Assembly: GCF_014641735.1 (NCBI RefSeq) | Contig: NZ_BMIH01000001.1 | Location: 248,001-312,000 of the forward strand | Reading direction: 5' to 3' | DNA length: 64,000 bases | Origin: Sphingomonas metalli | GTDB taxonomy: Bacteria > Pseudomonadota > Alphaproteobacteria > Sphingomonadales > Sphingomonadaceae | Shown here: positions 46,980 to 56,029 of the stretch, one piece after another | Layout of the letters: every line of letters begins with the position of its first letter | Numbering within the stretch: the stretch's first letter is position 1 | The notes under the pieces: generated by a model | The model's database searches: none | Seen by the model: only the letters and a program-made list of their open reading frames with translations | Told to the model about the DNA's origin: nothing | Position numbers and translations under genes: made by a program

Positions 46980-48431
46980 ATGCCACCATCCCGTACCGGT
47001 CGTCGCGCCATCCTCCTTCTCGTCATCGCCTTGGGCTTGCGCATCTGGGACTGGGGCAATCCCGTGATCCATGTCGACGAGCAATATTATCTGCTCGTCG
47101 GCGACCGCATGCTGCGGGGCGCGCTGCCCTATGTCGATGTCTGGGATCGCAAGCCGGTCGGCCTGTTCCTCCTCTTCGCGGGATTCCGGCTGCTGCCCGG
47201 CGACGGCATCCTCGCCTACCAGATCTCGGCGACGCTGGCCGCGGCGCTGACCGCCATGCTGGTCGCATCCGGCGCGGAGAGGGTCGGCGCCCATCGGCGC
47301 GGTGGGCTTCTGACTGCGATCCTGTACCTGGTCGGATTGTCGCTGCTCGGCGGACGAGGTGGCCAGGCGCCCGTCTTCTACAATCTGCCGATCGCGGCAG
47401 CCGGACTTCTCACTCTGACGCTGCCCGGGCGGAGCGTGCGGGGCATCGTCGCCAGCGGAGCGGCCGCGTGCCTGTTGGCCGGGATCGCCATCCAGATGAA
47501 ATATACGCCGGCGATCGAGGGAAGCTTTTTCGGCCTCGCGCACGTCTATGCCTTGTGGCGTCGCGGAGCCTTGCGCGCGCTGCCCGGCGCGGCGCTGCTC
47601 TGGCTTGGCCTGGGATTGCTCCCGACGGCACTCGCCATCGGCTATTACGCGCATGTCGGACAGTTCGGCGCCTGGTGGTTCGCCAACATCACCTCGATCG
47701 GCCTGCGTCCCGGCTATCCCTTCGCCGAATGGGCCATGCGCCTCCTTGGCATCGTCGCGCAGCTTGCTCCGCTGGGGATCGCCGCCGGGATCGGATGGCG
47801 CACCCGCCCGAGGACCGGCCTGGTGGCCGCTTCGAACCGTCTGGCATTCGGCTGGCTGGCCGCCGCGACCCTCGGCTTCGCCGCGATCGGCACCTTCTTC
47901 GATCATTACGCCCTGCCACTGCTCGCACCGCTCACCATCGCCGCCGCGCCCGTGCTGGGGCGCCACGCGAAGGCGGCGATCGCCCTGCTGACCGCAGCCT
48001 TGCTGCTGCTGGGGATCGAGGCCGCGCGTCGGCCCCGGGACGGTGCCGCGGCGCGGCAGGTCGCGGCGCTCGTACGCGCCGAAACCGGCAAGGACTGTCC
48101 CTATGTCTTCAACGGGGATACGATAACCTATCTGCTGGCCGATGCCTGCCTGCCGACCGCCTATGCCTTTCCCAACCTGCTGGCCTATACCACCGAACGG
48201 GGAGCCACGGGCATCGACGAGGCCGCAGAGGTTCGCCGCATCCTCGCCGGCGATCCTCCCGTGATCGTCACCACCGACCGGAGGCTCGCCATCTGGAACC
48301 CGGCAAGCCTCGCCGCCCTCCGGTCCGCCCTGACACGCCGCTACCGGCTGTCGCTGTCGGTGCCGCGCAGCGACTGGCACACGCTCGTCTATATCCGGCG
48401 ACGCGCAGCCACCGAACGGCGATCACGCTGA
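46980..48431 (+). CDS. Polytopic membrane protein, GT-C/ArnT-like glycosyltransferase
   Basis: 483 residues from the ATG at 46980 (MPPSRTGRRAILLLVIALGL); the open frame extends 67 codons upstream, but that part is Arg-rich and lacks a family match. About eight hydrophobic helices. The first periplasmic loop has HVDEQYYLLVGDRMLRG, with the acidic residue placement of GT-C (GT39/ArnT-like) enzymes that use polyprenyl-linked sugars. A C-terminal soluble domain starts near residue 370. Probably decorates an envelope glycan; donor and acceptor unknown. Confidence 0.72.
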   Translation: MPPSRTGRRAILLLVIALGLRIWDWGNPVIHVDEQYYLLVGDRMLRGALPYVDVWDRKPVGLFLLFAGFRLLPGDGILAYQISATLAAALTAMLVASGAERVGAHRRGGLLTAILYLVGLSLLGGRGGQAPVFYNLPIAAAGLLTLTLPGRSVRGIVASGAAACLLAGIAIQMKYTPAIEGSFFGLAHVYALWRRGALRALPGAALLWLGLGLLPTALAIGYYAHVGQFGAWWFANITSIGLRPGYPFAEWAMRLLGIVAQLAPLGIAAGIGWRTRPRTGLVAASNRLAFGWLAAATLGFAAIGTFFDHYALPLLAPLTIAAAPVLGRHAKAAIALLTAALLLLGIEAARRPRDGAAARQVAALVRAETGKDCPYVFNGDTITYLLADACLPTAYAFPNLLAYTTERGATGIDEAAEVRRILAGDPPVIVTTDRRLAIWNPASLAALRSALTRRYRLSLSVPRSDWHTLVYIRRRAATERRSR

Positions 48432-48438
48432 AACGACA

Positions 48439-48475
48439 AGGGCGACGATCGCGCCCCTTGCGCGACCGTCGCCCT
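48439..48475. terminator. Hairpin between convergent genes, possible terminator
   Basis: A 16-bp inverted repeat (48439-48454 with 48460-48475, five-base loop, one mismatch) lies between the membrane protein gene (ends 48431) and infC (ends 48518, opposite strand). No run of T follows on either strand, so its terminator activity would be weak or need another factor. Confidence 0.5.
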
Positions 48476-48517
48476 GATCCCGTCGAAGAGCGGGCCGCCG
48501 AAACGACGGCGCGCGAC

Positions 48518-49063
48518 TCACTTGGGCGCTAGCACCATCAGCATCTGCCGGCCTTCCATGCGCGGATAGGCCTCGACCTTGGCGACCTCGTTCACCTGCT
48601 CGGCGACCCGCTGCAGCACCGCCATGCCCAGCTGGCCATGGCTCAGCTCGCGCCCGCGGAAGCGCATCGTCACCTTCACCTTGTCGCCCTCGCCGATGAA
48701 CTCGACCACCTTCTTCATCTTGGTGTCATAGTCGTGATCGTCGATGTTCGGACGCATCTTGATCTCCTTGATCTCCTGCGTCTTCTGCGACTTGCGGGCG
48801 AGGTTCGCCTTCTTCTGCGCCTCGTACTTATACTTGCCGACGTCGAGGAACTTGGCGACGGGCGGATCGGCGTTGGGCGACACTTCGACCAGGTCGAGGC
48901 CGACTTCCTGCGCCTGCGCGATCGCTTCGCGCGTGTACATCACGCCGAGATTCTCGCCCTCGTGGTCGATCACGCGGACCTTCTGGCTCTGGATCCACTC
49001 GTTGAAGCGAGGGCCGTTCATCGGCGGCGCCTGCATCGGCCGGCGCATCATGGGAGGACGTAT
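48518..49063 (-). CDS. infC: Translation initiation factor IF-3 (ATA start codon)
   Basis: 181 residues when started at ATA (49061-49063), which sits eight bases from AGGAG (49072-49076). The first ATG (49051) has no ribosome-binding site. IF-3 N-domain: NEWIQSQKVRVIDHEGENLG and the linker KAQEIKEIK-like helix; C-domain: VKVTMRFRGRELSHGQLG. IF-3 proofreads the initiator tRNA and start codon, and in E. coli it represses its own mRNA because infC starts with a rare codon (AUU). The same logic probably applies here. Downstream of thrS and a Uma2 gene. Confidence 0.93.
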   Translation of the reverse strand: MRPPMMRRPMQAPPMNGPRFNEWIQSQKVRVIDHEGENLGVMYTREAIAQAQEVGLDLVEVSPNADPPVAKFLDVGKYKYEAQKKANLARKSQKTQEIKEIKMRPNIDDHDYDTKMKKVVEFIGEGDKVKVTMRFRGRELSHGQLGMAVLQRVAEQVNEVAKVEAYPRMEGRQMLMVLAPK

Positions 49064-49071
49064 GGGTATTT

Positions 49072-49076
49072 CTCCT
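49072..49076 (-). promoter_or_regulatory. Ribosome-binding site that sets the infC start at ATA
   Basis: AGGAG, eight bases before the ATA codon at 49063 and 20 bases before the first ATG. This spacing supports initiation at the non-canonical codon, not at ATG. Confidence 0.75.
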
Positions 49077-49124
49077 GTTACAGTTCTGGATCTTATATAA
49101 GCCGAATGCGCGCGAATTTGAAGG

Positions 49125-49691
49125 CTAGTCGAGCGTGTCGAGCCTGATGGTCACGCCGGCCAGCAAAGCCGTGACCGGCTCGTGCGCCTCATGCTCCGAA
49201 ATCGCCGTATAACGACCGTCGACCGGGCGTCGATGGACCCGGATCGTCTGGCGCACGGCATCGACGACCCAATAGTCCTCGACGCCATGTTCGGCGTAGA
49301 GCGGCGCCTTGACGCGCAGATCGTAGCCCAGCGAGCTGTCGGCCACCTCGATCACCAGCATCAGGTCGGGACCGCGCACCTGTCGCGGCAGGCCACCGAC
49401 CCGCCACACGACCAGATCGGGTTCGAGCAGCCGGACCGGCGACAGGGTCACTGACGGCTCGACGAAGAGACGGAGTTCGTCCGGCAGCATCCGCGCCAGG
49501 GCGCGGTTTAGCCTCGACTTCATCATCTCGTGCCAGTCCGCCTTCGCCGCCGCCGTCGGCACGATCTCCCCGTCGATCAGCTCGAAATTCTCGTTCTCGG
49601 CGAACACGCCGGCCGCCGTGAGCTCATAAACCTGATCGACCGTCAGGCGGGCGGGGATGGTCCCTTTCTGGATGTCCTGAAAGACGGTCAT
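49125..49691 (-). CDS. Uma2 family (DUF820) endonuclease-like protein
   Basis: 188 residues of the restriction-endonuclease-like Uma2 fold. The core is EPDLVVW (about 94-100), then LVIEVADSSLGYDLRVKAPL (about 112-131), giving the PD-(D/E)xK-type D-E-x-K arrangement, and GVEDYWVVD. Biochemical function of Uma2 proteins is unresolved; they are very numerous in cyanobacteria and scattered elsewhere. It sits between thrS and infC, breaking the usual adjacency of these two translation genes. Confidence 0.88.
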   Translation of the reverse strand: MTVFQDIQKGTIPARLTVDQVYELTAAGVFAENENFELIDGEIVPTAAAKADWHEMMKSRLNRALARMLPDELRLFVEPSVTLSPVRLLEPDLVVWRVGGLPRQVRGPDLMLVIEVADSSLGYDLRVKAPLYAEHGVEDYWVVDAVRQTIRVHRRPVDGRYTAISEHEAHEPVTALLAGVTIRLDTLD

Positions 49692-49700
49692 TGCACCTCG

Positions 49701-51701
49701 TCAGCGCAGATCGGGCGGAGTCGCCTCCGCGCGCAGCATAGCCACCGCCTCGGCGAGCGTCACGATCTCCTGCGCCTGGCTGCCCAGCCGGCGGATCGCG
49801 ACCTTGCCCTCCTCCGCCTCGCGCTTGCCGACGACCAGCATCGCCGGAACCTTGGCGAGCGAGTGTTCGCGCACCTTGTAGTTGATCTTCTCGTTGCGCA
49901 GATCGGTCTCGACGCGCAGTCCTGCGCGCCGCAGCGCCGCTGCGGCCTCGCCGGCATAGCCGTCGGCATCCGACACGATCGTCGCCACCACCGCCTGCAC
50001 CGGCGCCAGCCAGAGCGGGAAGCGACCCGCATGATGCTCAATCAGGATGCCGATGAACCGCTCGAACGTACCCAGGATCGCCCGGTGCAGCATGATCGGC
50101 CGGTGCCGGTTCCCGTCCTCGCCGACATAGGAGGCGTCGAGCCGCTCGGGCAAAACGCGGTCGGACTGGATGGTGCCGACCTGCCAGGTCCGCCCGATCG
50201 CGTCGGTCAGATGGAATTCGAGCTTTGGCGCGTAGAAGGCCCCCTCGCCCGGCAACTCCTCGAACTTCGCCTTGATCGTCTCGGACAGGCCGGACGACTG
50301 CACCGCCTCGCGCAACTCCGCTTCGGCCTTGTCCCACATGTCATCGCTGCCGAAGCGCTTGTCGGGGCGCAGCGCCAGCTTCACCGCATAATCGTCGAAG
50401 CCGAGGTCCTTATAGACCGAATCGAGCAGCTCGCAGAACTTGCGCACCTCCTCGACCAGCTGGTCCTCGCGGACGAAGATATGGGCGTCGTCCTGCGTGA
50501 ACTGGCGTACCCGCATGATGCCGTGGAGCGCGCCATGCGCCTCGTTGCGATGACAGCAACCGAACTCCGCCATGCGGATCGGCAGGTCGCGATAGCTCTT
50601 GATCCCCTGTTTGAAGATCAGGACATGCGCCGGGCAGTTCATCGGCTTGAGCGCCATCAGCTCGCCCTCACCGGTGAAGATCGCGCCCTCGTCCTCGGTG
50701 TTCGGCACCTCGTCGGGCACCACGAACATATTCTCGCGATACTTGCCCCAATGCCCCGACTGCTCCCATTGGCGCGCGTCCATCAGCTGCGGCGTCTTGA
50801 CCTCGGCATAGTCGGCCGCGTCCAGCCGGCGGCGCATATAGGCCTCCAGCTGCCGCCACAGCACGAAACCGTTGGGATGCCAGAAGACCGACCCCTGCGC
50901 CTCGGACTGGAGGTGGAACAGGTCCATTTCCTGCCCGATCTTGCGATGGTCGCGCTTGGCCGCCTCTTCCAGCCGGAAGAGATGCGCATCGAGCTGCTTC
51001 TTGTTGAGCCAGCCGGTGCCGTAGATGCGGCTGAGCATCGCGTTGTTCTGGTCGCCGCGCCAATAGGCGCCCGACACGCGCGTCAGCTTGAACGCCTGCG
51101 GGTCGATCCGGCCGGTGGTCGGCATGTGCGGCCCGCGGCACATGTCGAGCCATTCGCCCTGGCGATAGATGGTCAGCTCCTCGCCATCGGGCAGTTCGGC
51201 GGCCCATTCCGCCTTGAACGTCTCGCCCTGCTGCTTCCACGTCTCGATCAGCTGCTCGCGGCTCCAGACCTCGCGCGTGAAGGGCTCGTTCTTCGCGATG
51301 ATGCGCCGCATCTCCGCCTCGATCGCCGGCAGATCGTCCTCGGTGAACGGACCGCGATCGGGCGCGGGGGCGAAGTCGTAATAGAAGCCGTCGTCGGTCG
51401 CCGGGCCGAAGGTGATCTGCGTGCCGGGGTACAGATGCTGCACCGCCTCGGCCATCACATGCGCAAGGTCATGGCGCGCCAGCTCAAGAGCGTCCGCCTC
51501 GTCCTTGCCGGTCACCAGCGCCAGCTGCGCATCGCCCTCGAACGGCCGCGACAGGTCGCGCAGGTCGCCATCCACCCGCGCCGCGATCGCCGCCTTGGCC
51601 AGCCCCGGCCCGATCGCCGCGGCCACGTCCGCGGGGGTAGTTCCGGGCGCGACCTCGCGGACGGAACCGTCGGGCAGCGTGATACGGAACATCGCGGACA
51701 T
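49701..51701 (-). CDS. thrS: Threonyl-tRNA synthetase
   Basis: 666 residues in the standard order: N-terminal TGS domain (about 4-65), SAD editing domain with [16 protein letters not shown] (the HxxxH of the editing site), class II core with the zinc-binding [10 protein letters not shown] and RMAEFG (motif 2 region), and C-terminal anticodon-binding domain (about 560-650). It charges tRNA-Thr and edits serine. Upstream of infC as in many bacteria, but with one gene inserted. No leader hairpin was identified. Confidence 0.97.
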   Translation of the reverse strand: MSAMFRITLPDGSVREVAPGTTPADVAAAIGPGLAKAAIAARVDGDLRDLSRPFEGDAQLALVTGKDEADALELARHDLAHVMAEAVQHLYPGTQITFGPATDDGFYYDFAPAPDRGPFTEDDLPAIEAEMRRIIAKNEPFTREVWSREQLIETWKQQGETFKAEWAAELPDGEELTIYRQGEWLDMCRGPHMPTTGRIDPQAFKLTRVSGAYWRGDQNNAMLSRIYGTGWLNKKQLDAHLFRLEEAAKRDHRKIGQEMDLFHLQSEAQGSVFWHPNGFVLWRQLEAYMRRRLDAADYAEVKTPQLMDARQWEQSGHWGKYRENMFVVPDEVPNTEDEGAIFTGEGELMALKPMNCPAHVLIFKQGIKSYRDLPIRMAEFGCCHRNEAHGALHGIMRVRQFTQDDAHIFVREDQLVEEVRKFCELLDSVYKDLGFDDYAVKLALRPDKRFGSDDMWDKAEAELREAVQSSGLSETIKAKFEELPGEGAFYAPKLEFHLTDAIGRTWQVGTIQSDRVLPERLDASYVGEDGNRHRPIMLHRAILGTFERFIGILIEHHAGRFPLWLAPVQAVVATIVSDADGYAGEAAAALRRAGLRVETDLRNEKINYKVREHSLAKVPAMLVVGKREAEEGKVAIRRLGSQAQEIVTLAEAVAMLRAEATPPDLR

Positions 51702-51799
51702 GGAAAAACTCGTCGGTTGGAGAAGGGTGCGGCTTATGCTGCCCGATGCGCCTTAAAGGCAACCGATGCATTTTTCCATGCGAGAGGCGTCGCGGCGGA

Positions 51800-52615
51800 T
51801 CACGCTATCCCGAACGGCACGACGTGATTGTCCTGCGTGTGCCCGATCCGGGCGCGGCCCAGATAGGGCACGCCCATCTCGCCGCACCAGCGCAGGATCA
51901 TCGTCTCCAGCGTCTCGCCCCAGGGCGGATCGTTCGCCACGATGTCGCTGACCGCCCCCAGCCGCACACCGGCCACGCCCTTTAGCTGAGTGGCATGGGC
52001 GAGCGTGAAGAGCATCCGGTCGACGGCATAGAGCGGCTCCGACACCTCCTCGATCAGCAGCACATGGTCGGTCAGGTCGGGCAGGAACGGCGTTCCCGTC
52101 AGCGCATGGAGGATCGACAGGTTGAAGGCCGCCGCCGGCCGTTGTCCGAGATCCGGCTCCAGCCCCTGCGGGTCGCCCCGCGCGATCCAGCCGAGCGTCC
52201 GCGCCACAGTGGCGTCGCCGCCGGCACGGTTGATGTCGGTCGCCATCGGCGCATGGCAGGGCCGCCCGATCCGCCGCGCGTAAAGCGCACCGAGCAGGAA
52301 CCCCATGTCGGAATAGCCCGCATAGATCTTCCGCGCCGCCGCGGGCGCCAGCTGCGGCATCACCTGGGCCAGCAGCCGGTTCGAGCCATAGCCGCCCCGC
52401 GCGAACCAGACGGCATCATAGCCGGGATCGTTCGCCACCTCGACCAGCGCCGCCGCGCGCGCGGCATCCGGGCCGGCGAAATGCCCTTCCGACAGGAAGC
52501 ATTGCGGGTGGAAGACCAGCTCCACCTCCGGATAGGCGATCGCGGCGAAGGCACCGGCCCGCGTCGCCACCACAGGATCGACCGGCCTGCCGGGCGCCAC
52601 CACCCCGATCCTCAT
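51800..52615 (-). CDS. ldcA: LD-carboxypeptidase (S66 family)
   Basis: 271 residues from the ATG at 52615, preceded by GGGAGG; further in-frame codons upstream overlap the divergent mpl gene. The S66 nucleophile is Ser 102 in YAGYSDMGFLLGALY, and later conserved acid and His residues are in LLIEEVSEP and IGHTQDN. LdcA cuts the terminal D-Ala from L,D-linked murein tetrapeptides in the cytoplasm during wall recycling. Divergent from mpl, which uses the resulting tripeptide. The symbol is by function. Confidence 0.88.
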   Translation of the reverse strand: MRIGVVAPGRPVDPVVATRAGAFAAIAYPEVELVFHPQCFLSEGHFAGPDAARAAALVEVANDPGYDAVWFARGGYGSNRLLAQVMPQLAPAAARKIYAGYSDMGFLLGALYARRIGRPCHAPMATDINRAGGDATVARTLGWIARGDPQGLEPDLGQRPAAAFNLSILHALTGTPFLPDLTDHVLLIEEVSEPLYAVDRMLFTLAHATQLKGVAGVRLGAVSDIVANDPPWGETLETMILRWCGEMGVPYLGRARIGHTQDNHVVPFGIA

Positions 52616-52668
52616 GCCGTCCGCCTCCCGCGCTTGCCCCGTCCGTGCGGGGGCGATAGCCCGCAGGG

Positions 52669-54051
52669 ATGGAGCATCGCAAATTCTTCTTCGTGGGTAT
52701 TGGCGGGTCAGGCATGATGCCGCTGGCGATGATCGTCCGCGCGCGCGGCGGAACGGTCGCCGGCTCGGACCGCGGGCTGGACCAGGGCCGCACCGCAGCC
52801 AAGTTCGATGCGCTGCGCGACCTCGGCATCGCGCTGTTCCCACAGGACGGCAGCGGCATCACCGATTCGACCCAGACGGTCGTCGCCTCCGCTGCGGTGG
52901 AGGACAGCGTGGCGGATATCGTCGCGGCTTCCCGGCTCGGCTGTCCGCGCCAGTCGCGCGCGCAGCTGCTCGCCGAGCTGTTCAACGCCGCCGCCCTGCC
53001 GATCGGCGTCGCCGGCACCAGCGGCAAGTCGACCGTCACCGGCATGATCGGCTGGCTTCTCCACGCCTGCGGTCGCGACCCGACGGTGATGAACGGCGCG
53101 GTGATGAAGAATTTCGCCCGCCCCGACGCCCCCTTCGCCAGCGCGCTGGTCGGCAGCGGCGCGCCCTTCGTCAGCGAGGTGGACGAAAGCGACGGCTCGA
53201 TCGCCCTCTACCGCCCCGCCATCGCCGTGCTCAACAACGTCACGCTCGATCATAAAACGCTGGAGGAACTCCGCACCCTGTTCGGCGACTTCGCCCGCCA
53301 TGCCCGCCACGTCGTCGCCAATGCCGGCGACCCGGAAACCGCCGCGCTGCTCGCCGGTCTGCCGAACGTCACCACCTTCGCGGTCGAGGGGCCAGCCGAT
53401 CTCTCCGCGACGAACCTGCGCCCCGAACGCTTCGCCGTCGGCTTCGACCTTCATGCGCGGGGAGAGGTTCACCCGATCCGGCTGGCCGTGCCAGGACGCC
53501 ACAACGTCTCCAACGCCCTCGCCGCCGTCGCCGCGGCAGAGGCGGCGGGTGTTCCGCTCGCTGAGGCAGCGCGCGCCATCGCCGGCTTCACCGGGCTCCG
53601 CCGTCGCTTCGATCTGGTCGGCGAGGCGAACGGCGTCGCGGTGATCGATGATTTCGGCCACAATCCCGACAAGGTCGCCGCGACGCTCGACACGCTCCAT
53701 GCCCATCCCGGCCGACTGCTCGTCCTCTTCCAGCCGCATGGCTATGGTCCGCTCAGGCAGATGGGCCACGAACTCGCCCGCACCTTCGCCGAACGTCTGC
53801 ATCCTAAAGACGTGCTGGTCATGCCCGATCCAGTCTATTTCGGCGGCACCGTGGCCCGCGAGGTGACGAGCGCCGACATCGTCGCCGCCGTCGCCGCCGC
53901 CGGCCGACAGGCGCACCACGATGCCGATCGCGACGCCGCAGCTCGCCGCCTGATCGACCTCGCCCGCCCCGGCGACCGCATCGTGATCATGGGCGCACGC
54001 GATGACACGCTGACCCAGCTGGCCTCCGGCATCGTCGCAGCACTTACGTGA
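52669..54051 (+). CDS. mpl: Mpl-type murein peptide ligase (UDP-MurNAc:tripeptide ligase)
   Basis: 460 residues of the Mur ligase family. An N-terminal Rossmann domain has GIGGSGMMPLA (10-20), the ATP-binding P-loop is GTSGKST (116-122), then NNVTLDHKTLEELRTLFGDF, and a C-terminal ligase domain contains DDFGHNPDKV. Mpl joins recycled L-Ala-D-Glu-DAP tripeptide to UDP-MurNAc. MurC is the near relative; the pairing with an LD-carboxypeptidase favours Mpl. 53 bases separate the two divergent genes. Confidence 0.85.
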   Translation: MEHRKFFFVGIGGSGMMPLAMIVRARGGTVAGSDRGLDQGRTAAKFDALRDLGIALFPQDGSGITDSTQTVVASAAVEDSVADIVAASRLGCPRQSRAQLLAELFNAAALPIGVAGTSGKSTVTGMIGWLLHACGRDPTVMNGAVMKNFARPDAPFASALVGSGAPFVSEVDESDGSIALYRPAIAVLNNVTLDHKTLEELRTLFGDFARHARHVVANAGDPETAALLAGLPNVTTFAVEGPADLSATNLRPERFAVGFDLHARGEVHPIRLAVPGRHNVSNALAAVAAAEAAGVPLAEAARAIAGFTGLRRRFDLVGEANGVAVIDDFGHNPDKVAATLDTLHAHPGRLLVLFQPHGYGPLRQMGHELARTFAERLHPKDVLVMPDPVYFGGTVAREVTSADIVAAVAAAGRQAHHDADRDAAARRLIDLARPGDRIVIMGARDDTLTQLASGIVAALT

Positions 54052-54054
54052 GGG

Positions 54055-54106
54055 TGTAAAGGGCCCTTGACGTAAAGCGAGCTTGTCATGTAAAGCGTCC
54101 TTCACA
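54055..54106. promoter_or_regulatory. Three tandem 18-bp near-palindromes, probable XRE operator array
   Basis: Boxes at 54055-54072, 54071-54088 and 54089-54106 read TGTAAAGGGCCCTTGACG, CGTAAAGCGAGCTTGTCA and TGTAAAGCGTCCTTCACA. All share GTAAAG at positions 2-7, G at 9, CTT at 12-14 and C at 17, with box centres 16 and 18 bp apart. A -35-like TTGACG overlaps the first box and a TAAAG-type -10 lies in the third. They precede a membrane protein/XRE gene pair, so autoregulation is the natural reading. Confidence 0.7.
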
Positions 54107-54125
54107 AACTGAAGGAGGCCGTTCG

Positions 54126-54530
54126 ATGCGTTTTTCTCCCGCGCAGCAGCGCTACAACCGTCGCGCCCTGTGGCTGAGCATCGCCTATATGGCGTTGCTC
54201 CTGCCTGCGGTTTACCTCCTGTCGCGCCATATGGTCGGCGGCCCGGCTGCCTATGTGATCGGCGTCGCGCCAGCCTTGCCCATCTGCGGCCTGTTCTGGG
54301 CGATGGGCCTCTATCTGGTCGAGGAAAGCGACGAGTATCTGCGGATGATGCAGACCCGCGCACTGCTCGTCGCCACCGCCATCGCGCTCACCGCCACGAC
54401 GATCTGGGGCTTTCTGGAAGGGTTCGAGCTGGTTCCCCACCTGCCCGCCTATATCTGGTCGGTGGTCTGGATCGGGGGCCTCGGCATCGGCGCCGGCACG
54501 TGCCGGATCACCGCGCGGCGGTCGGCATGA
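54126..54530 (+). CDS. Four-helix membrane protein paired with an XRE regulator
   Basis: 134 residues with four predicted membrane helices (about 15-35, 40-60, 75-95, 105-125) and a short charged N-terminus. GGAGG precedes the ATG. The stop overlaps the next gene's ATG (ATGA). Small membrane proteins of this kind are often paired with short XRE regulators in proteobacteria. Its function is unknown; sensing or toxin-like roles are possible but not shown. Confidence 0.75.
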   Translation: MRFSPAQQRYNRRALWLSIAYMALLLPAVYLLSRHMVGGPAAYVIGVAPALPICGLFWAMGLYLVEESDEYLRMMQTRALLVATAIALTATTIWGFLEGFELVPHLPAYIWSVVWIGGLGIGAGTCRITARRSA

Positions 54531-54730
54531 ACAACCATCTGCGCGGCCTGCGCGCGGAGCGGGGCTGGAGCCAGCAGGACCTGGCCGACCGGCTGGAGGT
54601 CAGCCGCCAGAGCGTCAACGCGATCGAGACCGGCCGCTACGATCCCTCGCTCCCGCTCGCCTTCCGCATCGCCGAGCTGTTCAGCCTGCCGATCGAACAG
54701 GTCTTCGTCAGCCCCTCCGCCACCGGCTGA
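54527..54730 (+). CDS. Short XRE-family transcriptional regulator
   Basis: 67 residues, almost entirely one helix-turn-helix domain: [20 protein letters not shown] is followed by [13 protein letters not shown], and LPIEQVF ends the fold. It has no extra sensing domain. It resembles YozG/Cro-type regulators that repress their own small operons. Four-base overlap with the membrane protein gene and an upstream array of three similar palindromes suggest it binds there. Confidence 0.85.
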   Translation: MNNHLRGLRAERGWSQQDLADRLEVSRQSVNAIETGRYDPSLPLAFRIAELFSLPIEQVFVSPSATG

Positions 54731-54777
54731 CCAGCGGCTTGCGGGACCCGGCGCTCGCGCTCTAACCACGGGCGATC

Positions 54778-55575
54778 ATGACCGATCCTCGCTCCGCCGC
54801 TCCGCCCGCCGCCGCGCCCCGCCCGCGCCTCGCCTTCCATCACACGCCGGGCGAGGGCCCGACCGTGGTCTTCCTGCCCGGCTATGCCAGCGACATGCTG
54901 GGGTCGAAGGCGCTGGCGCTGGAAGAATGGGCGAAGGCGGCCGGGCGCGCCTACCTGCGGTTCGACTATGGCGGCTGCGGCCAGAGCGAGGGGGCGTTCG
55001 AGGATCAGACCCTGGCCGGCTGGCGCGACGATGTTGTCGCGATGATCGACCAGGTCGCGCGCGGGCCGGTCGTGCTGGTCGGATCGTCGATGGGCGGCTG
55101 GCTGATGCTGCTCGCGGCCAAGGCGCGGCCGGAGCGCGTGGTCGGGCTGATCGGGATCGCGCCGGCGCCCGACTTTACCGATTGGGGCTTCTCGACCGAC
55201 GAGAAGATGGCGATCCTGCGCCAGGGGCGGCTCGAGCGCGCGAACCCCTATGGCCCGGAGCCCACCGTCTACACCCGCGGCTTCTGGTCGTCGGGCGAGG
55301 CCAATCGCCTGATGTTCGGCACCATCGCCTTCGCCGGCCCGGTGCGGCTGCTGCAGGGACAGGCCGACCCCGACGTGCCCTGGGCGCGCACGGTCCAGCT
55401 GGCGCAGATGCTCGCCAGCACGGACGTGCAGACCTGGCTGGTAAAGGACGGCGACCATCGCCTGTCACGCCTGCAGGATATCTCGCTGCTGATCCGTGCG
55501 GTGCACGACGTGCTCGCCGCGGTGGATCAGAAATCCGGGGAAACCCTCAACCCTCAAAGCGTTGGAACCGCATGA
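54778..55575 (+). CDS. Alpha/beta hydrolase
   Basis: 265 residues with the alpha/beta hydrolase fold. The oxyanion region is [11 protein letters not shown], the nucleophile Ser is in VGSSMGG (about S102), the acid is in GQADPDVPW and the His in GDHRLS (about 226). It resembles ABHD10/YqiA-like esterases that act on small ester or thioester substrates. ATGA overlap with the next gene makes an operon with glyoxalase genes likely. Confidence 0.85.
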   Translation: MTDPRSAAPPAAAPRPRLAFHHTPGEGPTVVFLPGYASDMLGSKALALEEWAKAAGRAYLRFDYGGCGQSEGAFEDQTLAGWRDDVVAMIDQVARGPVVLVGSSMGGWLMLLAAKARPERVVGLIGIAPAPDFTDWGFSTDEKMAILRQGRLERANPYGPEPTVYTRGFWSSGEANRLMFGTIAFAGPVRLLQGQADPDVPWARTVQLAQMLASTDVQTWLVKDGDHRLSRLQDISLLIRAVHDVLAAVDQKSGETLNPQSVGTA

Positions 55576-56024
55576 AATATCTGCACACGATGATCCGCGT
55601 CGCCGATCCCGAGGCGACGATCCGCTTCTTCGAGGTACTCGGCCTCAGGGAGGTCCGGCGGATGGAGAATCAGGCCGGTCGCTTCACCCTGATCTTCCTC
55701 GCGACGCCCGAGGAGATGAAGGGGCCCGGTCAGCGCGCGGACGCCGAGGTCGAGCTGACCTATAACTGGCCGGCAGAGGACGGCAGCGCGCCCGAAACCT
55801 ATAGCGGCGGCCGGAACTTCGGCCATCTCGCCTATCGCGTCGACAATATCTACGAGACCTGCCAGCGGCTGATGGACCATGGCTACACCATCCATCGCCC
55901 GCCGCGTGACGGTCACATGGCGTTCGTGAAGACGCCGGACGGCATATCGATCGAACTGTTGCAGGACGGCCAGCTCGCCCCCGCAGAGCCCTGGGCGTCG
56001 ATGCCGAACACCGGCAGCTGGTAG
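55572..56024 (+). CDS. gloA: Lactoylglutathione lyase-like VOC protein (glyoxalase I)
   Basis: 150 residues of two VOC repeats. Metal ligands occur at [10 protein letters not shown] (His 5) and in VELTYNW, and their second-repeat counterparts in GHLAYRV and [23 protein letters not shown] and NWPAEDG are typical of glyoxalase I. It converts the methylglyoxal-glutathione adduct to S-lactoylglutathione. The next gene encodes glyoxalase II, supporting the assignment. Confidence 0.88.
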   Translation: MKYLHTMIRVADPEATIRFFEVLGLREVRRMENQAGRFTLIFLATPEEMKGPGQRADAEVELTYNWPAEDGSAPETYSGGRNFGHLAYRVDNIYETCQRLMDHGYTIHRPPRDGHMAFVKTPDGISIELLQDGQLAPAEPWASMPNTGSW

Positions 56025-56029
56025 AGGCG

